Assembly (NCBI GenBank): GCA_965230635.1
Contig: CBDDLJ010000008.1
Coordinates: 1-64,000, forward strand
From: CBDDLJ01 sp965230635
GTDB taxonomy: Bacteria; Pseudomonadota; Gammaproteobacteria; UBA1113
Length of the DNA: 64,000 nt
Direction of reading: 5' to 3'
The notes beneath the pieces are model-generated. The model worked only from the letters and a program-made list of their open reading frames with translations, searched no databases and was not told where the DNA came from. A program made the position numbers and the translations under genes. The number at the start of each line of letters is the position of its first letter. Within the stretch, counting starts at the first letter, position 1. Positions 9,990 through 19,227 of this stretch are shown here, one piece after another.

Positions 9990-11917
9990 TCAACTATCTC
10001 CTTAACTGCAGTAAAGAAATCAATAACATGCGTTAATTCACGAGTTCTACGCATTGCCGGCAAGCTTTGCAAAAATACTTGTGAATAATGACGTGCCATT
10101 AATCGAGGATCGCAGATGACAAGCACACCTTTATCGGCAATATCACGAATCAATCGACCTGCCCCCTGTTTTAAACCAATTGCTGCATGTGGCAGTTGAT
10201 AATGTGTAAAAGGATCTTTTCCTTGTCGTCGTAAAGCAGCTAATCTAGCACTTAGGACGGGTTCATGTGGATTTGAAAATGGTAATTTATCAATAATCAC
10301 ACAAGATAATGCATCACCTCTCACATCAACACCTTCCCAGAAACTATTTGTTGCTAGTAAGACAGCATCACCTAACTCTCGATATTTTTGCAACAATTGT
10401 GTCTTTGGTAAGCTGCCTTGAACCAACAAAGGAAATTGTAACTTTTCTCTAAGTATTTCCTCAGCTTCTTGCATAGCTGAATAACTGGTAAATAATATAA
10501 ATGTGCGTCCTCTAGCTGCGTTAATCACAGGCAAGCTTATCGCGATAACAGATTGTGTGTAGCTTTCCTCATTCGGATCAGGCAGATAGCGTGGAATATA
10601 GAGTAATGCTTGTTTTGCATAATCAAATGGACTGGTTAATTGTAACGTCTTTGCTTGCTCTAGACCAAGTTTGACTAAGTAATGCTGCATATTATTAGCA
10701 ACAGATAGCGTTGCTGAAGTGAAAACCCAGCTGGCATTTTCTCTTTTAAGCAATGCTTGAAATTGCTCTGTGATCTGCAGTGGTGTTGCATGCACAGTAA
10801 ACCCTTTTAGCGTTGTTTCAAACCAATAAATAAATTCTTTTTTTTCTGCTTTTGTTATAATGGAAAATGTATTTTTATAATCAACACAACGCTGCCAGCA
10901 AAGTTGTAAACCTTTACTATTATCGCCAGCCTGCTCGAGCAAAGAAACTAGAAAATCCAGCTCATCACTAATTTGCTTTTGAGCTAACAAAACTGTTTTA
11001 CTTTTTGCAACCGTTATCCATGGTTGCTTTTTCCCTTTATCGCCTAGGGCAGAGCGAAACTGTTGCAGAGCGTGCTTTACGCGTTGTAACGAATCTGCTA
11101 AACTAGTGGTATCTTGCGCTGTTTCTTGCCATTCATTTTCAATATCTTGTATTAATAATGCTAATTGACGACTACTAATACGCACACCAAAAAATTGGCT
11201 TGCTGTTTCTGGCAGTTGATGTGCTTCATCTAGGATAAATGTTTCTACTGTTGGCAATAGCTCTGAAAAACCTTCTTTTTTCAATGCTAAATCAGCAAAA
11301 AACAAATAATGATTAATAATGACGACATCTGCATCCATTGCCTTACGTCGAGCTTTAACCAAATAACAATCATTATAAAATGGACACTCTTGACTTAGGC
11401 AATTATCAACGGTGCTTGTCACATAAGGCCAAACTCTTGCTCCTTCGGCAATGGTATTAATCTCACTTGTCTCACCCAGTGTGGTTTGTGCCATTTTGCT
11501 GCGCACTTCAATGACTTGTTTATTTAACTCTTCATCCAGCAAATCACTGCTTTGCCAAAATTGTTCGATACGATACTTACAAAGATAATTTGAACGACCT
11601 TTTAATAGTGCAACTTTCACTGGTAGGATTAATAAGTCTCGCACAAAGGGCAAGTCACGGTAGTAAAGCTGGTCTTGTAAATTCTTCGTTCCCGTTGAAA
11701 TAATAGTTTTTTGTCTTGCTAATAAAGCTGGCACTAAATAAGCAAATGTTTTTCCAGTTCCTGTGCCTGCTTCGGCTACTAAGATATCTCTATTAAGAAT
11801 CACTTCAGCAATTTTTTTTGCTAAAATAACTTGCTCTGGACGCGGAGAATAACTTAGCAATTTTTCAGATAGTAATCCATCTGTTGCAAAAAAATTATCA
11901 ACCGGATCCAATGACAA
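9986..11917 (-). CDS. yoaA: DinG/XPD-family ATP-dependent DNA helicase YoaA
   Basis: A superfamily 2 helicase of 643 residues. Walker A is EAGTGTGKTFAYLVPAL (about 53-69). A cysteine cluster (YLCKYRIE, then CLSQECPFYNDC, about 110-185) matches the Fe-S domain of XPD/DinG enzymes. The DEAH box is in ETFILDEAHQLPE (about 227-239). Motif VI appears as QGAGRLIRD near residue 590. Length and the downstream tsaB favour YoaA, which in E. coli works with the clamp-loader subunit chi in repair of replication blocks, over DinG (about 700 residues). It is the first gene of the yoaA-tsaB pair. The ferredoxin gene ends 5 bp upstream on the same strand, so the operon may begin there. Confidence 0.9.
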   Translation of the reverse strand: MSLDPVDNFFATDGLLSEKLLSYSPRPEQVILAKKIAEVILNRDILVAEAGTGTGKTFAYLVPALLARQKTIISTGTKNLQDQLYYRDLPFVRDLLILPVKVALLKGRSNYLCKYRIEQFWQSSDLLDEELNKQVIEVRSKMAQTTLGETSEINTIAEGARVWPYVTSTVDNCLSQECPFYNDCYLVKARRKAMDADVVIINHYLFFADLALKKEGFSELLPTVETFILDEAHQLPETASQFFGVRISSRQLALLIQDIENEWQETAQDTTSLADSLQRVKHALQQFRSALGDKGKKQPWITVAKSKTVLLAQKQISDELDFLVSLLEQAGDNSKGLQLCWQRCVDYKNTFSIITKAEKKEFIYWFETTLKGFTVHATPLQITEQFQALLKRENASWVFTSATLSVANNMQHYLVKLGLEQAKTLQLTSPFDYAKQALLYIPRYLPDPNEESYTQSVIAISLPVINAARGRTFILFTSYSAMQEAEEILREKLQFPLLVQGSLPKTQLLQKYRELGDAVLLATNSFWEGVDVRGDALSCVIIDKLPFSNPHEPVLSARLAALRRQGKDPFTHYQLPHAAIGLKQGAGRLIRDIADKGVLVICDPRLMARHYSQVFLQSLPAMRRTRELTHVIDFFTAVKEIVE

Positions 11918-11922
11918 ATTAA

Positions 11923-12249
11923 TTACTCTTTTTCTAAATAGTGACGTTTTTCTTTAACATTTTCCCATTCTTGTGCATCATCAGGGGCTTTTTTCATAAC
12001 AGTAATGTTCGGCCATTTATTAGCCAATTCCATATTAATTTGTAAAAAGTCTTTTTGATCTTCTGGCAATTCATCTTCAGAAAAAATTGCATTGACTGGG
12101 CACTCAGGCTCACAAAGTGCACAATCTATACACTCATCCGGATGGATCACTAAAAAATTAGGTCCTTCATAAAAACAATCAACAGGACAAACTTCAACAC
12201 AATCTGTGTATTTACAACGTATGCAGCTTTCTGTAACAACAAATGTCAT
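11923..12249 (-). CDS. fdxA: Seven-iron ferredoxin FdxA ([3Fe-4S][4Fe-4S])
   Basis: A 108-residue ferredoxin very like Azotobacter FdI. The N-terminal cluster site reads CIRCKYTDCVEVCPVDC and the second CIDCALCEPECP. The extended C-terminal tail after residue 60 (SEDELPEDQKDF...WPNIT) is diagnostic of the FdxA/FdI class rather than of short 2[4Fe-4S] ferredoxins. It is a soluble one-electron carrier. The start ATG is preceded by a purine-rich AGGGAG. Only 5 bp separate its stop from the start of the Fe-S helicase gene, so the two are probably co-transcribed. Confidence 0.95.
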   Translation of the reverse strand: MTFVVTESCIRCKYTDCVEVCPVDCFYEGPNFLVIHPDECIDCALCEPECPVNAIFSEDELPEDQKDFLQINMELANKWPNITVMKKAPDDAQEWENVKEKRHYLEKE

Positions 12250-12367
12250 GCTAACTCCCTATTTCTCTTTCAATTTGTCCAAAGTATAGCGATTTTTTAT
12301 GTTAGTTTCTAATAGATCATAAAGGAATAAGCACATTGTTTCACAAAGCTTGACAATCATTTTCAAT

Positions 12368-12838
12368 TTATATTTCACACATAGCAACATTATAATAATA
12401 TTTTGCTAGCAATTGACGTTCATTTGTCTTCAGTGCCGCAAAAAAATCAGCACCTGCATATAATATTTCTGGATAACTATTTTTTCCATCATAGCAGCAT
12501 GCCATTTGCAGAGCTGCCTGCAAATGACCTCGTTGCGCTGCTATATGTAGGAATATAATAACATCATCATCACTAAATTCTTTTGCTTTCTTTTGTAAAA
12601 TTCTATGTGCCAATAAAAAAGGTGCATCCATACTGCCATAATCAGTTGCTATGCGTAAGTAATAATTCACTTTATTTTTTGACAGTCTCGCTTGCTTATA
12701 ATCTTTTTCATTATTTTTAGCCTGTAACAAATAATAATTAGCACGCTCATGTGCTTGCTTGCTATCGATTACTGCATATGCATTATCTTCGACTGATAGC
12801 TTTTTGTACAGTGGTTTATATAATTCACAAGTGCCCAT
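12368..12838 (-). CDS. Small helical-repeat protein (Sel1/TPR-like), function unknown
   Basis: A 156-residue soluble protein with no signal peptide. Segments such as ARLSKNKVNYYLRIATDYGSMDAPFLLAHRIL and VIIFLHIAAQRGHLQAALQMAC have the spacing of Sel1-like or TPR helical pairs (A..YG...A...LA; AA..GH..A...A). I see at most two or three degenerate units, so the assignment is tentative. Cysteines are few and no catalytic motif is visible. It is isolated, with 120 bp gaps on both sides, between fdxA and fabV. Sel1-type proteins in Legionella relatives are often involved in host interaction, but this one is short and may be ordinary. Confidence 0.6.
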   Translation of the reverse strand: MGTCELYKPLYKKLSVEDNAYAVIDSKQAHERANYYLLQAKNNEKDYKQARLSKNKVNYYLRIATDYGSMDAPFLLAHRILQKKAKEFSDDDVIIFLHIAAQRGHLQAALQMACCYDGKNSYPEILYAGADFFAALKTNERQLLAKYYYNVAMCEI

Positions 12839-12958
12839 TGCCTATCATGCCCTCACTCTGTTTCTATTGGTTTAACTAGTTTTGCAAAAAACAAACCAAC
12901 TTTGAAAAAAAGTGAAAACTTATTTTGTTTAATATTTTATCAAATAGGGTCTGAAAGA

Positions 12959-14161
12959 CTACGTTGCTTCTCTTTCAAGACTTGGGATTGCTACATTGAT
13001 ATCAACCTCTTGATCGTAATTAATCGCATCAAAATTAAAACCAAACAAGTGATAAAAATCTTCACGATAGCCATCTAAATCTGTTAGCTCAAGTAAATTA
13101 TTGGCATTGATCAATGTCCACTGCCTCTGAATAACATCTTGTACATCTTTGCGCATTTCTAGATCATCAATTCGAATACGTCCATCTTCATCAGTTGAAA
13201 TCGGTTTACCCGCATAAATATTGTAATGAAAAAGTCGATATATTTGCTCTATACAGCCTTCATGGATTTTTCTTTCTTTCATCACTTTATAAAGCAAAGA
13301 AATATACAACGGTACGACAGGAATAGCGGCACTTGCTTGTGTCACTAACGCTTTATTAACAGACACATAGGCTTTGCCATCTAAGGCATGCATTAAACTG
13401 TCCAACTCAGTAACCGTTTTCTCTAAATGTTTTTTAGCCGTACCAATAGTTCCTTCTCGATAAATTGGATAGGTTAGCTCCGGACCAATATAAGAATAAG
13501 CCAGTGTCATCACACCATCTGCTAACAAATTCTGTTCTTGCAGCGCTTTTATCCATAATGCCCAATCATCGCCACCCATGACTTTTACCGTATCATCAAT
13601 TTCTTCTTGCGTCGCTGGATTAATTTCAATTTCTTTTAATTCACCGTTAATAGGATCCACTGTTTGGTTAACATAATTATCATTTAATGTTTTTAATACA
13701 GAATTGGCAACCTCACCTGAGTCGGGCATGATTCGTCGGGGCGATGCTAAGCTATAGACAACCAAGTCTATCTTCCCCATTTTTTCTTTAATTAACTCAC
13801 AAGTTTGCTGTTTTATTTCATTTGAAAATGCATCTCCATTAATTGACGCCGCATATAAGTCTTCTTGTTTAGCATAATGCTCAACAGCGGCGGCATTATA
13901 CCAGCCTGCCGAAGCCGTACGTTTTCCACTAGCAGGTTTTTCAAAAAACACACCTACTGCCTTCGCACGTGCTGAAAATAATGCGGAAATCCATGATGCT
14001 AAACCATAACCCGTAGAAGCGCCTATGATTAACACATTCGCTGGGCCATGAATGCGAGGATGAGATTTGACATAGTCAATTTGTTGCTTTACGTGATACT
14101 GACATCCTAATGGATGTGCCGTTGTGCAAATAAATCCTCTAACCTTTGGCTTTACTATCAT
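12959..14161 (-). CDS. fabV: Enoyl-ACP reductase FabV (trans-2-enoyl reductase, NADH)
   Basis: The start is set at the ATG at 14161 (MIVKPKVRGFICTTAHPLGC), preceded by AGGGG at good spacing; the reading frame extends eight residues further without support. The 400-residue product matches the FabV/TER class. It has the nucleotide-binding loop NVLIIGASTGYGLASWI (from about 44) and the family active site Y-x8-K in YREGTIGTAK. FabV performs the last reduction in each round of type II fatty-acid elongation and is naturally insensitive to triclosan. The gene follows pyrF by 13 bp on the same strand and probably forms the tail of the lapA-lapB-pyrF transcript. Confidence 0.95.
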   Translation of the reverse strand: MIVKPKVRGFICTTAHPLGCQYHVKQQIDYVKSHPRIHGPANVLIIGASTGYGLASWISALFSARAKAVGVFFEKPASGKRTASAGWYNAAAVEHYAKQEDLYAASINGDAFSNEIKQQTCELIKEKMGKIDLVVYSLASPRRIMPDSGEVANSVLKTLNDNYVNQTVDPINGELKEIEINPATQEEIDDTVKVMGGDDWALWIKALQEQNLLADGVMTLAYSYIGPELTYPIYREGTIGTAKKHLEKTVTELDSLMHALDGKAYVSVNKALVTQASAAIPVVPLYISLLYKVMKERKIHEGCIEQIYRLFHYNIYAGKPISTDEDGRIRIDDLEMRKDVQDVIQRQWTLINANNLLELTDLDGYREDFYHLFGFNFDAINYDQEVDINVAIPSLEREAT

Positions 14162-14174
14162 AATTTTCCCCTCA

Positions 14175-14909
14175 TCAACTGTCACAGTTTAATCCAATTT
14201 GAACATTAATATTATCCAGCACTTGCCTAGGATGCTTCGCTTTTGTAATCGGACGCCCAATTACAAGGTAACTAGCACCCGCATCCATTGCTTTGATCGG
14301 TGTTACAATACGACGCTGATCATCCTCAGTCAAATAACTCGATGCGTCATCTTCTTGTAACCGTATTCCTGGTGTTACAAAACAAAAATCTTTTTTAAAT
14401 TTGTCCTGCAATAAAAAAACTTCTTTGGCAGAACATACGACTCCATCTAAGCCACAACCATGGCTTAATGTTGCCAAGCGCAATACAAAATCATTCATAT
14501 TGCTGGTTATTCCCAAGTGTTGTAGTTCCTCATCATTCCAGCTGGTTAATGCAGTAACCGCTAGCAATATGGGTTTCTCCCTTCTATTGGCAAGGCTATT
14601 TGCAGCAGCCTCTAACATGCGTTTGCCACCTAAGGCATGTACATTTAACATAAAAACACCCAAATCTGCCGCAGCCTGACATGCTTTTGTGACCGTAACA
14701 GGAATATCATGAAATTTTAAATCGAGAAAAACCTTAAAGCCTTTACTAATCAACTCAACAATAAAGCGGGGACCTGCTTTTACAAATAACTCTTTTCCTA
14801 CTTTTAACAAACAATCCTTTGGCGAGAATAAAGAAACAAAACTGCGAGCAATTTCCAGATCAGCAAAATCTAAGGCAACAATGATTTTAGGATTATTTTC
14901 TGCCATCAT
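14175..14909 (-). CDS. pyrF: Orotidine 5'-phosphate decarboxylase PyrF
   Basis: Class I OMP decarboxylase, the last step of de novo UMP synthesis. The core DLKFHDIPVTV holds the catalytic Asp-Lys-His-Asp series, and the C-terminal phosphate site reads ASYLVIGRPITKAKHP. Two adjacent ATG codons overlap the lapB stop (ATGATG at 14904-14909). Starting there gives MMAENNPKIIVALD, the usual PyrF beginning, so the longer frame with 14 extra residues is rejected. The protein is about 244 residues, normal for the family. The ATGA overlap with lapB indicates translational coupling; the same lapA-lapB-pyrF order is found in E. coli. Confidence 0.95.
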   Translation of the reverse strand: MMAENNPKIIVALDFADLEIARSFVSLFSPKDCLLKVGKELFVKAGPRFIVELISKGFKVFLDLKFHDIPVTVTKACQAAADLGVFMLNVHALGGKRMLEAAANSLANRREKPILLAVTALTSWNDEELQHLGITSNMNDFVLRLATLSHGCGLDGVVCSAKEVFLLQDKFKKDFCFVTPGIRLQEDDASSYLTEDDQRRIVTPIKAMDAGASYLVIGRPITKAKHPRQVLDNINVQIGLNCDS

Positions 14910-16069
14910 GAAACCCCTGCTAAACCATGAATAGGTTTTATGGTGCCCCACAACTTACATGTCGGACATTGCCAATGTAAAACCCTTCCAGAATACCCAC
15001 AATTCTGGCAAAGATAGGTTGGTTTGTCTTGCAGCAAACGTTGAGTAAACTCAGCAAGTAATTTCATACTTTCTTTGCTTTTTTCATCAGTCAAGCTTGT
15101 TTGCAATTCAATCAAGCGATATAGTCCGCGTAGTGAAGCGTGTTTTTTTAACTGTTCTATAATAAAGTCAACTGCCACCTGAACACCATAAGCGTGCTGT
15201 AAACGCTCTGATAAAAATAAAATAATAGAAACTTTCGGCTCAACTGCTAAACATTCTTGCAAAAAATGTATTAATTCTGTTTCATTGTTTAATTTTTTAT
15301 AACAAAATAGCAATCCAGGCAACGCCTCTGATAGAAAATTTACATCTTGTTGCTTAATGCGTCGATATTGCTTCACAGCCGCTTTGTAATGGCCTGCTTC
15401 ACATTCCCATTCAGCGTGTAATAACGAGGCACGTACAGAGTTCCTGTCAATTGCTAACCCCCGTTTTAAAAAACGCATAGCTTGTTCACTGCTTATCTTA
15501 GTTTTAGCGTCAATCGCTAGCTCACAATAATAATGTGCAATTTCATTTCTCATTGGTTGTCCAGTAGCTGCTTGTAAACGGTTAGCAATAATGATAGCTT
15601 GTTCCCAGTCTTTTTCTTGTTGATAAATGTCAAGCAAATACATCATACTCTCGATAACATACTCACCGGTATCAATCACTTGTTGAAATAAACGCTTAGC
15701 TCTATCAAATACACCAGCAAGCATATAATCACGCCCCAATGCTAGCAATGCTTGTATTCGATGTGTTTTGTCTAAGTGTAGTATAGAAATTAAGTTTTGA
15801 TGAATGCGAATTGCTCGATCAACTTCGCCACGACGACGAAATAAATTACCCAGTGCAAGATGAGTATCAACTGTTTCTGAGTTGACTTCTAACATACGAA
15901 TGAAAATATCAACGGCTTTGTCAGGTTGTTCATCTAATAAATAATTTAATCCTTTTAGATAATCTCGAGAAACAGTCTGATTTGTTGTGCTTTTCTTTTG
16001 GCCGCTACGGCCAAAATACCAGCCACTAAGGGCAGCAATAGGAAAGGCTACTAACAACCAATTGAGCAT
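14906..16069 (-). CDS. lapB: Lipopolysaccharide assembly protein LapB (YciM)
   Basis: A 387-residue protein with an N-terminal membrane anchor (about 1-20, MLNWLLVAFPIAALSGWYFG). A run of TPR units covers about 35-310 (for example VDTHLALGNLFRRRGEVDRA). A C-terminal rubredoxin-like metal site has CQNCG and CPTCKLW. This is exactly the LapB plan. LapB binds the protease FtsH and adjusts degradation of LpxC, which sets the rate of lipid A synthesis. Its start overlaps the lapA stop by one base (TAATG), and pyrF overlaps its own stop. Confidence 0.95.
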   Translation of the reverse strand: MLNWLLVAFPIAALSGWYFGRSGQKKSTTNQTVSRDYLKGLNYLLDEQPDKAVDIFIRMLEVNSETVDTHLALGNLFRRRGEVDRAIRIHQNLISILHLDKTHRIQALLALGRDYMLAGVFDRAKRLFQQVIDTGEYVIESMMYLLDIYQQEKDWEQAIIIANRLQAATGQPMRNEIAHYYCELAIDAKTKISSEQAMRFLKRGLAIDRNSVRASLLHAEWECEAGHYKAAVKQYRRIKQQDVNFLSEALPGLLFCYKKLNNETELIHFLQECLAVEPKVSIILFLSERLQHAYGVQVAVDFIIEQLKKHASLRGLYRLIELQTSLTDEKSKESMKLLAEFTQRLLQDKPTYLCQNCGYSGRVLHWQCPTCKLWGTIKPIHGLAGVS

Positions 16070-16362
16070 TAATCAGTATCCTCTTGCATATTACGTAAAT
16101 TTAAAATTTCTTGCTTAGCTGTTTTTATCTGTTGTTTTAAACGCAATTGTTGACGTTTTTGTTTTATATAGACACAAGCACTGAAAAGTAATCCGAGAAG
16201 ACTACCCAAAGAAAATACAAGTACGAGTAATAAAGATAAAGGTAACTGACTAACACCAATGTAATAATTAATTGTCACTGACTCTGCATTTAAGCAAGCA
16301 AACGTTAAGCCAATTAGCAAAATAAGAAAGGCTAAAATGCAACTTATAATTTTCATCCTCAT
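16069..16362 (-). CDS. lapA: LapA (DUF1049) inner-membrane protein
   Basis: A 97-residue protein with two hydrophobic segments (about 5-24 and 42-68) separated by ESVTINYYIGVSQLPLSLLL, typical of LapA/YciS. A basic coiled-coil tail (KQKRQQLRLKQQIKTAKQ) faces the cytoplasm. LapA works with LapB in lipopolysaccharide assembly. It begins the lapA-lapB-pyrF unit. Its 5' side holds a palindromic element (16412-16573) instead of ihfB, so its promoter must lie in or next to that element. Confidence 0.9.
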   Translation of the reverse strand: MRMKIISCILAFLILLIGLTFACLNAESVTINYYIGVSQLPLSLLLVLVFSLGSLLGLLFSACVYIKQKRQQLRLKQQIKTAKQEILNLRNMQEDTD

Positions 16363-16411
16363 CTCCAGATAATGCGTTCAAACTGCTCGGCTTCCTTAAC
16401 TTTTTTATCGC

Positions 16412-16573
16412 ATTATAGCGGTTCCCTATAATGTTGATCTATCCTAAGATTTCATCTAGAGCCTGCTTGGTTATTCAAAACCTTATTTACAAAAGTAAAC
16501 TCGCTTTTGAAACCTCGCAAGCAAACACTATGCTCGCTTAGAATAGGTCAACAATATACGGAACCGCTATAAT
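16412..16573. mobile_element. MITE-like palindromic element, copy A
   Basis: A 162-bp element bounded by inverted repeats of about 37 bp. The left end starts ATTATAGCGGTTCC and continues through TGTTGATCTATCCTAAG. The right end, read in complement, starts ATTATAGCGGTTCC and continues through TGTTGACCTATTCTAAG. The interior carries GCCTGCTTGG, TTATTTAC and GCAAGCAAAC in the same order as copy B at 62333-62484. It lies between the rpsA stop and lapA and has no coding capacity. The ends, size and multiple copies fit a non-autonomous miniature element. Confidence 0.8.
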
Positions 16574-16580
16574 CAATAAT

Positions 16581-16611
16581 CGGCCTGCAAGATGCTATTT
16601 CTCACAGGCCG
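16581..16611 (-). terminator. Hairpin downstream of rpsA, possible terminator
   Basis: CGGCCTG and CAGGCCG form a 7-bp GC-rich stem with a 17-nt loop, 33 bp after the rpsA stop. On the minus strand the stem is followed by ATTATTGATT, which is T-rich but not a clean U-tract. It is therefore a weak candidate terminator for rpsA. Confidence 0.4.
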
Positions 16612-16643
16612 AATACTGATAACAACTCCTCATAAAATTTGCA

Positions 16644-18326
16644 TTACTTTTTATCATTATCCATTTGTTCTTTTAACAAATCACCTAGTGTTGGACTGTT
16701 TGAAGACACATCTTCACCGGCGGTTGCCTCTTCTGAAGCACTGTCAAACTCTTCATCTAAAGCCTTAATTGATACACTAATCATGCGATTTTTTCTATCA
16801 TAATTAATTATTTTCACATCAATGCTGTCGCCTTCTTTTAAATATTCAGTTACATCTTTGACGCGTTCTTTAGCAACTTCAGCCGCACGTAAATTTCCTT
16901 CAACATTCTCTGCCAATTTGACTGTTGCCGCTTTATTTTCAACCGCTGTTACTACGCCAGGAACAATATTCCCTTTCGGATTTTCTTTCATGAATTCATT
17001 GACGGGATCACTATCCAATTGCTTGATACCCAATGAAATTCTCTCTCTCTCCGGATCTGCTGATAAGACAATGGCTTTGATTTCATCACCTTTTTTATAG
17101 TTGCGAATAGCTTTTTCGCCTGGCTCAGCCCAAGAAATATCATTTAAATGGATCAATCCATCAATATTGCCTTCTAAACCAATAAAAATACCAAAATCAG
17201 TCACGGATTTAATAGCGCCAACAACAATCTCGTTCTCTTTATGACTATCAGCAAATTCTTGCCATGGATTTGATTGGCATTGCTTGATTCCTAACGAAAT
17301 ACGACGACGTTCTTCATCAATTTCTAACACGATAACATCAATTTCTTGTTCGAGCTGAACAACTTTATTAGGATGAATATTTTTATTAGTCCAAGACATT
17401 TCAGATACATGAACTAATCCTTCTACTCCTTCCTCAATTTCAACAAAGCAGCCATAGTCAGTCACGTTTGTTACTTTACCTGATAATTTCGTATTTGGTG
17501 GGTAACGATCACCAATATTCACCCATGGATCATCACCTAATTGTTTTAAGCCTAGCGAAACTCGATTACGATCTTTATCAAATTTCAATACACTCACTTT
17601 TATTTCATCGCCTACTGCTATCATTTCACTTGGATGCTTAATACGTTTCCATGACATATCGGTGATATGTAGCAAACCATCAATACCGCCCAAGTCGATA
17701 AATGCACCATAATCAGTAAGATTTTTTACGGTACCATTAATTACGCTACCTTCTTCTAAGTTTTCTAGTAATTCTTGACGTTCTGAGCTGCTTTCTTCTT
17801 CAACAACTGCACGTCTTGAAACAACAACATTATTACGCTTAATATCCATTTTAATGACTTTAAATTCTAATTCTTTACCTTCTAGATAAGAAGAGTCACG
17901 AACAGGACGCACATCAACAAGTGAACCGGGTAAAAAAGCACGCACAGAACTAATTTCAACGGTAAATCCACCTTTAACTTTGCCACTAATGACACCGGTA
18001 ACGGTTTCTTTTGCTTCATGAGCTCTCTCTAAGCGAGTCCAAGCTTCAGCACGTTTGGCTTTTTCACGCGATAGACGGGTTTCACCAAAACCATCTTCAA
18101 TAGCAATTAGAGAGACTTCAACTTGGTCGCCTTCTTGTACTTCTAGTTCACCTCGGTCATTATAAAATTCTTCAACATTAATTACACCTTCTGATTTGAA
18201 GCCAGCATCGACAATGACATAATCTTTCTCAATACGAATCACGGTTGCTGTTAAAATAGAACCTACGTTCATGGATTGTTGCTGAAGGCTTTGTTCAAAG
18301 AGCTGTTTAAAACTTGTTCCAGTCAT
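16644..18326 (-). CDS. rpsA: 30S ribosomal protein S1
   Basis: A 560-residue protein with six S1/OB repeats, as in E. coli S1 (557). Repeated signatures include GTVKNLTDYGAFIDLGGIDG, VTDYGCFVEIEEGVEGLVHV and VTDFGIFIGLEGNIDGLIHL. The N-terminal half anchors to the ribosome through S2 and the later repeats bind mRNA to start translation. The gene follows cmk by 146 bp on the same strand, the standard cmk-rpsA order. ihfB, which usually follows rpsA in this group, is absent here. Confidence 0.97.
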   Translation of the reverse strand: MTGTSFKQLFEQSLQQQSMNVGSILTATVIRIEKDYVIVDAGFKSEGVINVEEFYNDRGELEVQEGDQVEVSLIAIEDGFGETRLSREKAKRAEAWTRLERAHEAKETVTGVISGKVKGGFTVEISSVRAFLPGSLVDVRPVRDSSYLEGKELEFKVIKMDIKRNNVVVSRRAVVEEESSSERQELLENLEEGSVINGTVKNLTDYGAFIDLGGIDGLLHITDMSWKRIKHPSEMIAVGDEIKVSVLKFDKDRNRVSLGLKQLGDDPWVNIGDRYPPNTKLSGKVTNVTDYGCFVEIEEGVEGLVHVSEMSWTNKNIHPNKVVQLEQEIDVIVLEIDEERRRISLGIKQCQSNPWQEFADSHKENEIVVGAIKSVTDFGIFIGLEGNIDGLIHLNDISWAEPGEKAIRNYKKGDEIKAIVLSADPERERISLGIKQLDSDPVNEFMKENPKGNIVPGVVTAVENKAATVKLAENVEGNLRAAEVAKERVKDVTEYLKEGDSIDVKIINYDRKNRMISVSIKALDEEFDSASEEATAGEDVSSNSPTLGDLLKEQMDNDKK

Positions 18327-18407
18327 GCTATTATCCTCTTAACTTGACCACCTGGCGGCAATCAAGGTTGTACAAATAAAAGACTTATTTGCGTTAGTTA
18401 ATATACA

Positions 18408-18426
18408 TCATTCGCTATGCGAATGA
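18408..18426 (-). promoter_or_regulatory. Hairpin in the rpsA leader / cmk 3' region
   Basis: TCATTCGC-TAT-GCGAATGA is a perfect 8-bp stem with a 3-nt loop, 47 bp after cmk and about 82 bp upstream of rpsA. No T-run follows on the minus strand, so it is a poor terminator. The rpsA leader of E. coli folds into hairpins used for S1 autoregulation. A similar role is possible here. Confidence 0.4.
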
Positions 18427-18472
18427 CTCCCCCAAATTTACAGTGAGTATTTTACACAAAAAACAAAGCAGT

Positions 18473-19201
18473 TCAATCACTATCTTGCTTAATAACAAGA
18501 TTAATTCCTTTTGCTTGTGCGGCATCTAATATTGTTGCTAATACTTGCTCTACGGTTAAGTCGGTAGTATCAATCACTATAGCATCCTTTGCTGCTTTCA
18601 GTGGTGCTACTTTTCGTCGGCTATCACGCTGATCACGCGCTAATAACTCCTGTTCAACCTGTTGTAAGCTTATTTTAGTATGTTTTTGCTGTAATTGTAA
18701 AAATCGCCGCTTGACTCGTTCATCATGGCTCGCATTTAAAAATATTTTCAAATCTGCATCAGGAAAAACTACTGTTCCCATATCACGCCCATCTGCAATT
18801 AATCCTGGTGGTTGAGCAAATTGACGTTGACGATCCAGTAATGCACTGCGTACCGTAGCAAAACCAGCAATTTTTGATGAAATAACACTAATGTCATCGG
18901 TACGAATAGCCTGGCTAATATTTTCACCAGCAAGATAAATAGTTAATTGCTTATCAGAAGATTGATGAAATGAAATATCTAAATTTTGGGCTATCTGAGT
19001 AATGCCTGCTTGATTGTCAAGTGCAATACCTGCCCATTGCACAGCATATGCTAAGCAACGGTAAATCGCGCCACTATCCAATAAATGCCAACCTAATTGG
19101 CAAGATAAACGCATAGAAATAGTACCTTTACCTACCCCACTCGGTCCATCAATCGTCATAACGGGTGCTTTACTGTTCAATTTGCTTTCCTTTTTTAACA
19201 T
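18473..19201 (-). CDS. cmk: Cytidylate kinase
   Basis: A 242-residue CMP/dCMP kinase. The P-loop is IDGPSGVGKGTI (residues 17-28). Family segments are LLDSGAIYRCLAYA, GRDMGTVVFPDADLKIFL and RDQRDSRRKVAPLKAAKDA. It phosphorylates CMP and dCMP for nucleic acid synthesis. The listed ATG has no strong ribosome site. A start at Met15 (19159) would remove a 14-residue lysine-rich extension, so the N-terminus is uncertain. It sits in the order aroA-plsC-cmk-rpsA, with plsC 26 bp upstream. Confidence 0.95.
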   Translation of the reverse strand: MLKKESKLNSKAPVMTIDGPSGVGKGTISMRLSCQLGWHLLDSGAIYRCLAYAVQWAGIALDNQAGITQIAQNLDISFHQSSDKQLTIYLAGENISQAIRTDDISVISSKIAGFATVRSALLDRQRQFAQPPGLIADGRDMGTVVFPDADLKIFLNASHDERVKRRFLQLQQKHTKISLQQVEQELLARDQRDSRRKVAPLKAAKDAIVIDTTDLTVEQVLATILDAAQAKGINLVIKQDSD

Positions 19202-19227
19202 TATGTCAGTATACTAAAAATAAGACA

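Noticed and set aside
14910..14951. Longer PyrF start (MGHHKTYSWFSRGF)
   Set aside because: It would lie inside lapB's zinc-binding tail in another frame; the ATG pair overlapping the lapB stop gives the normal PyrF N-terminus.
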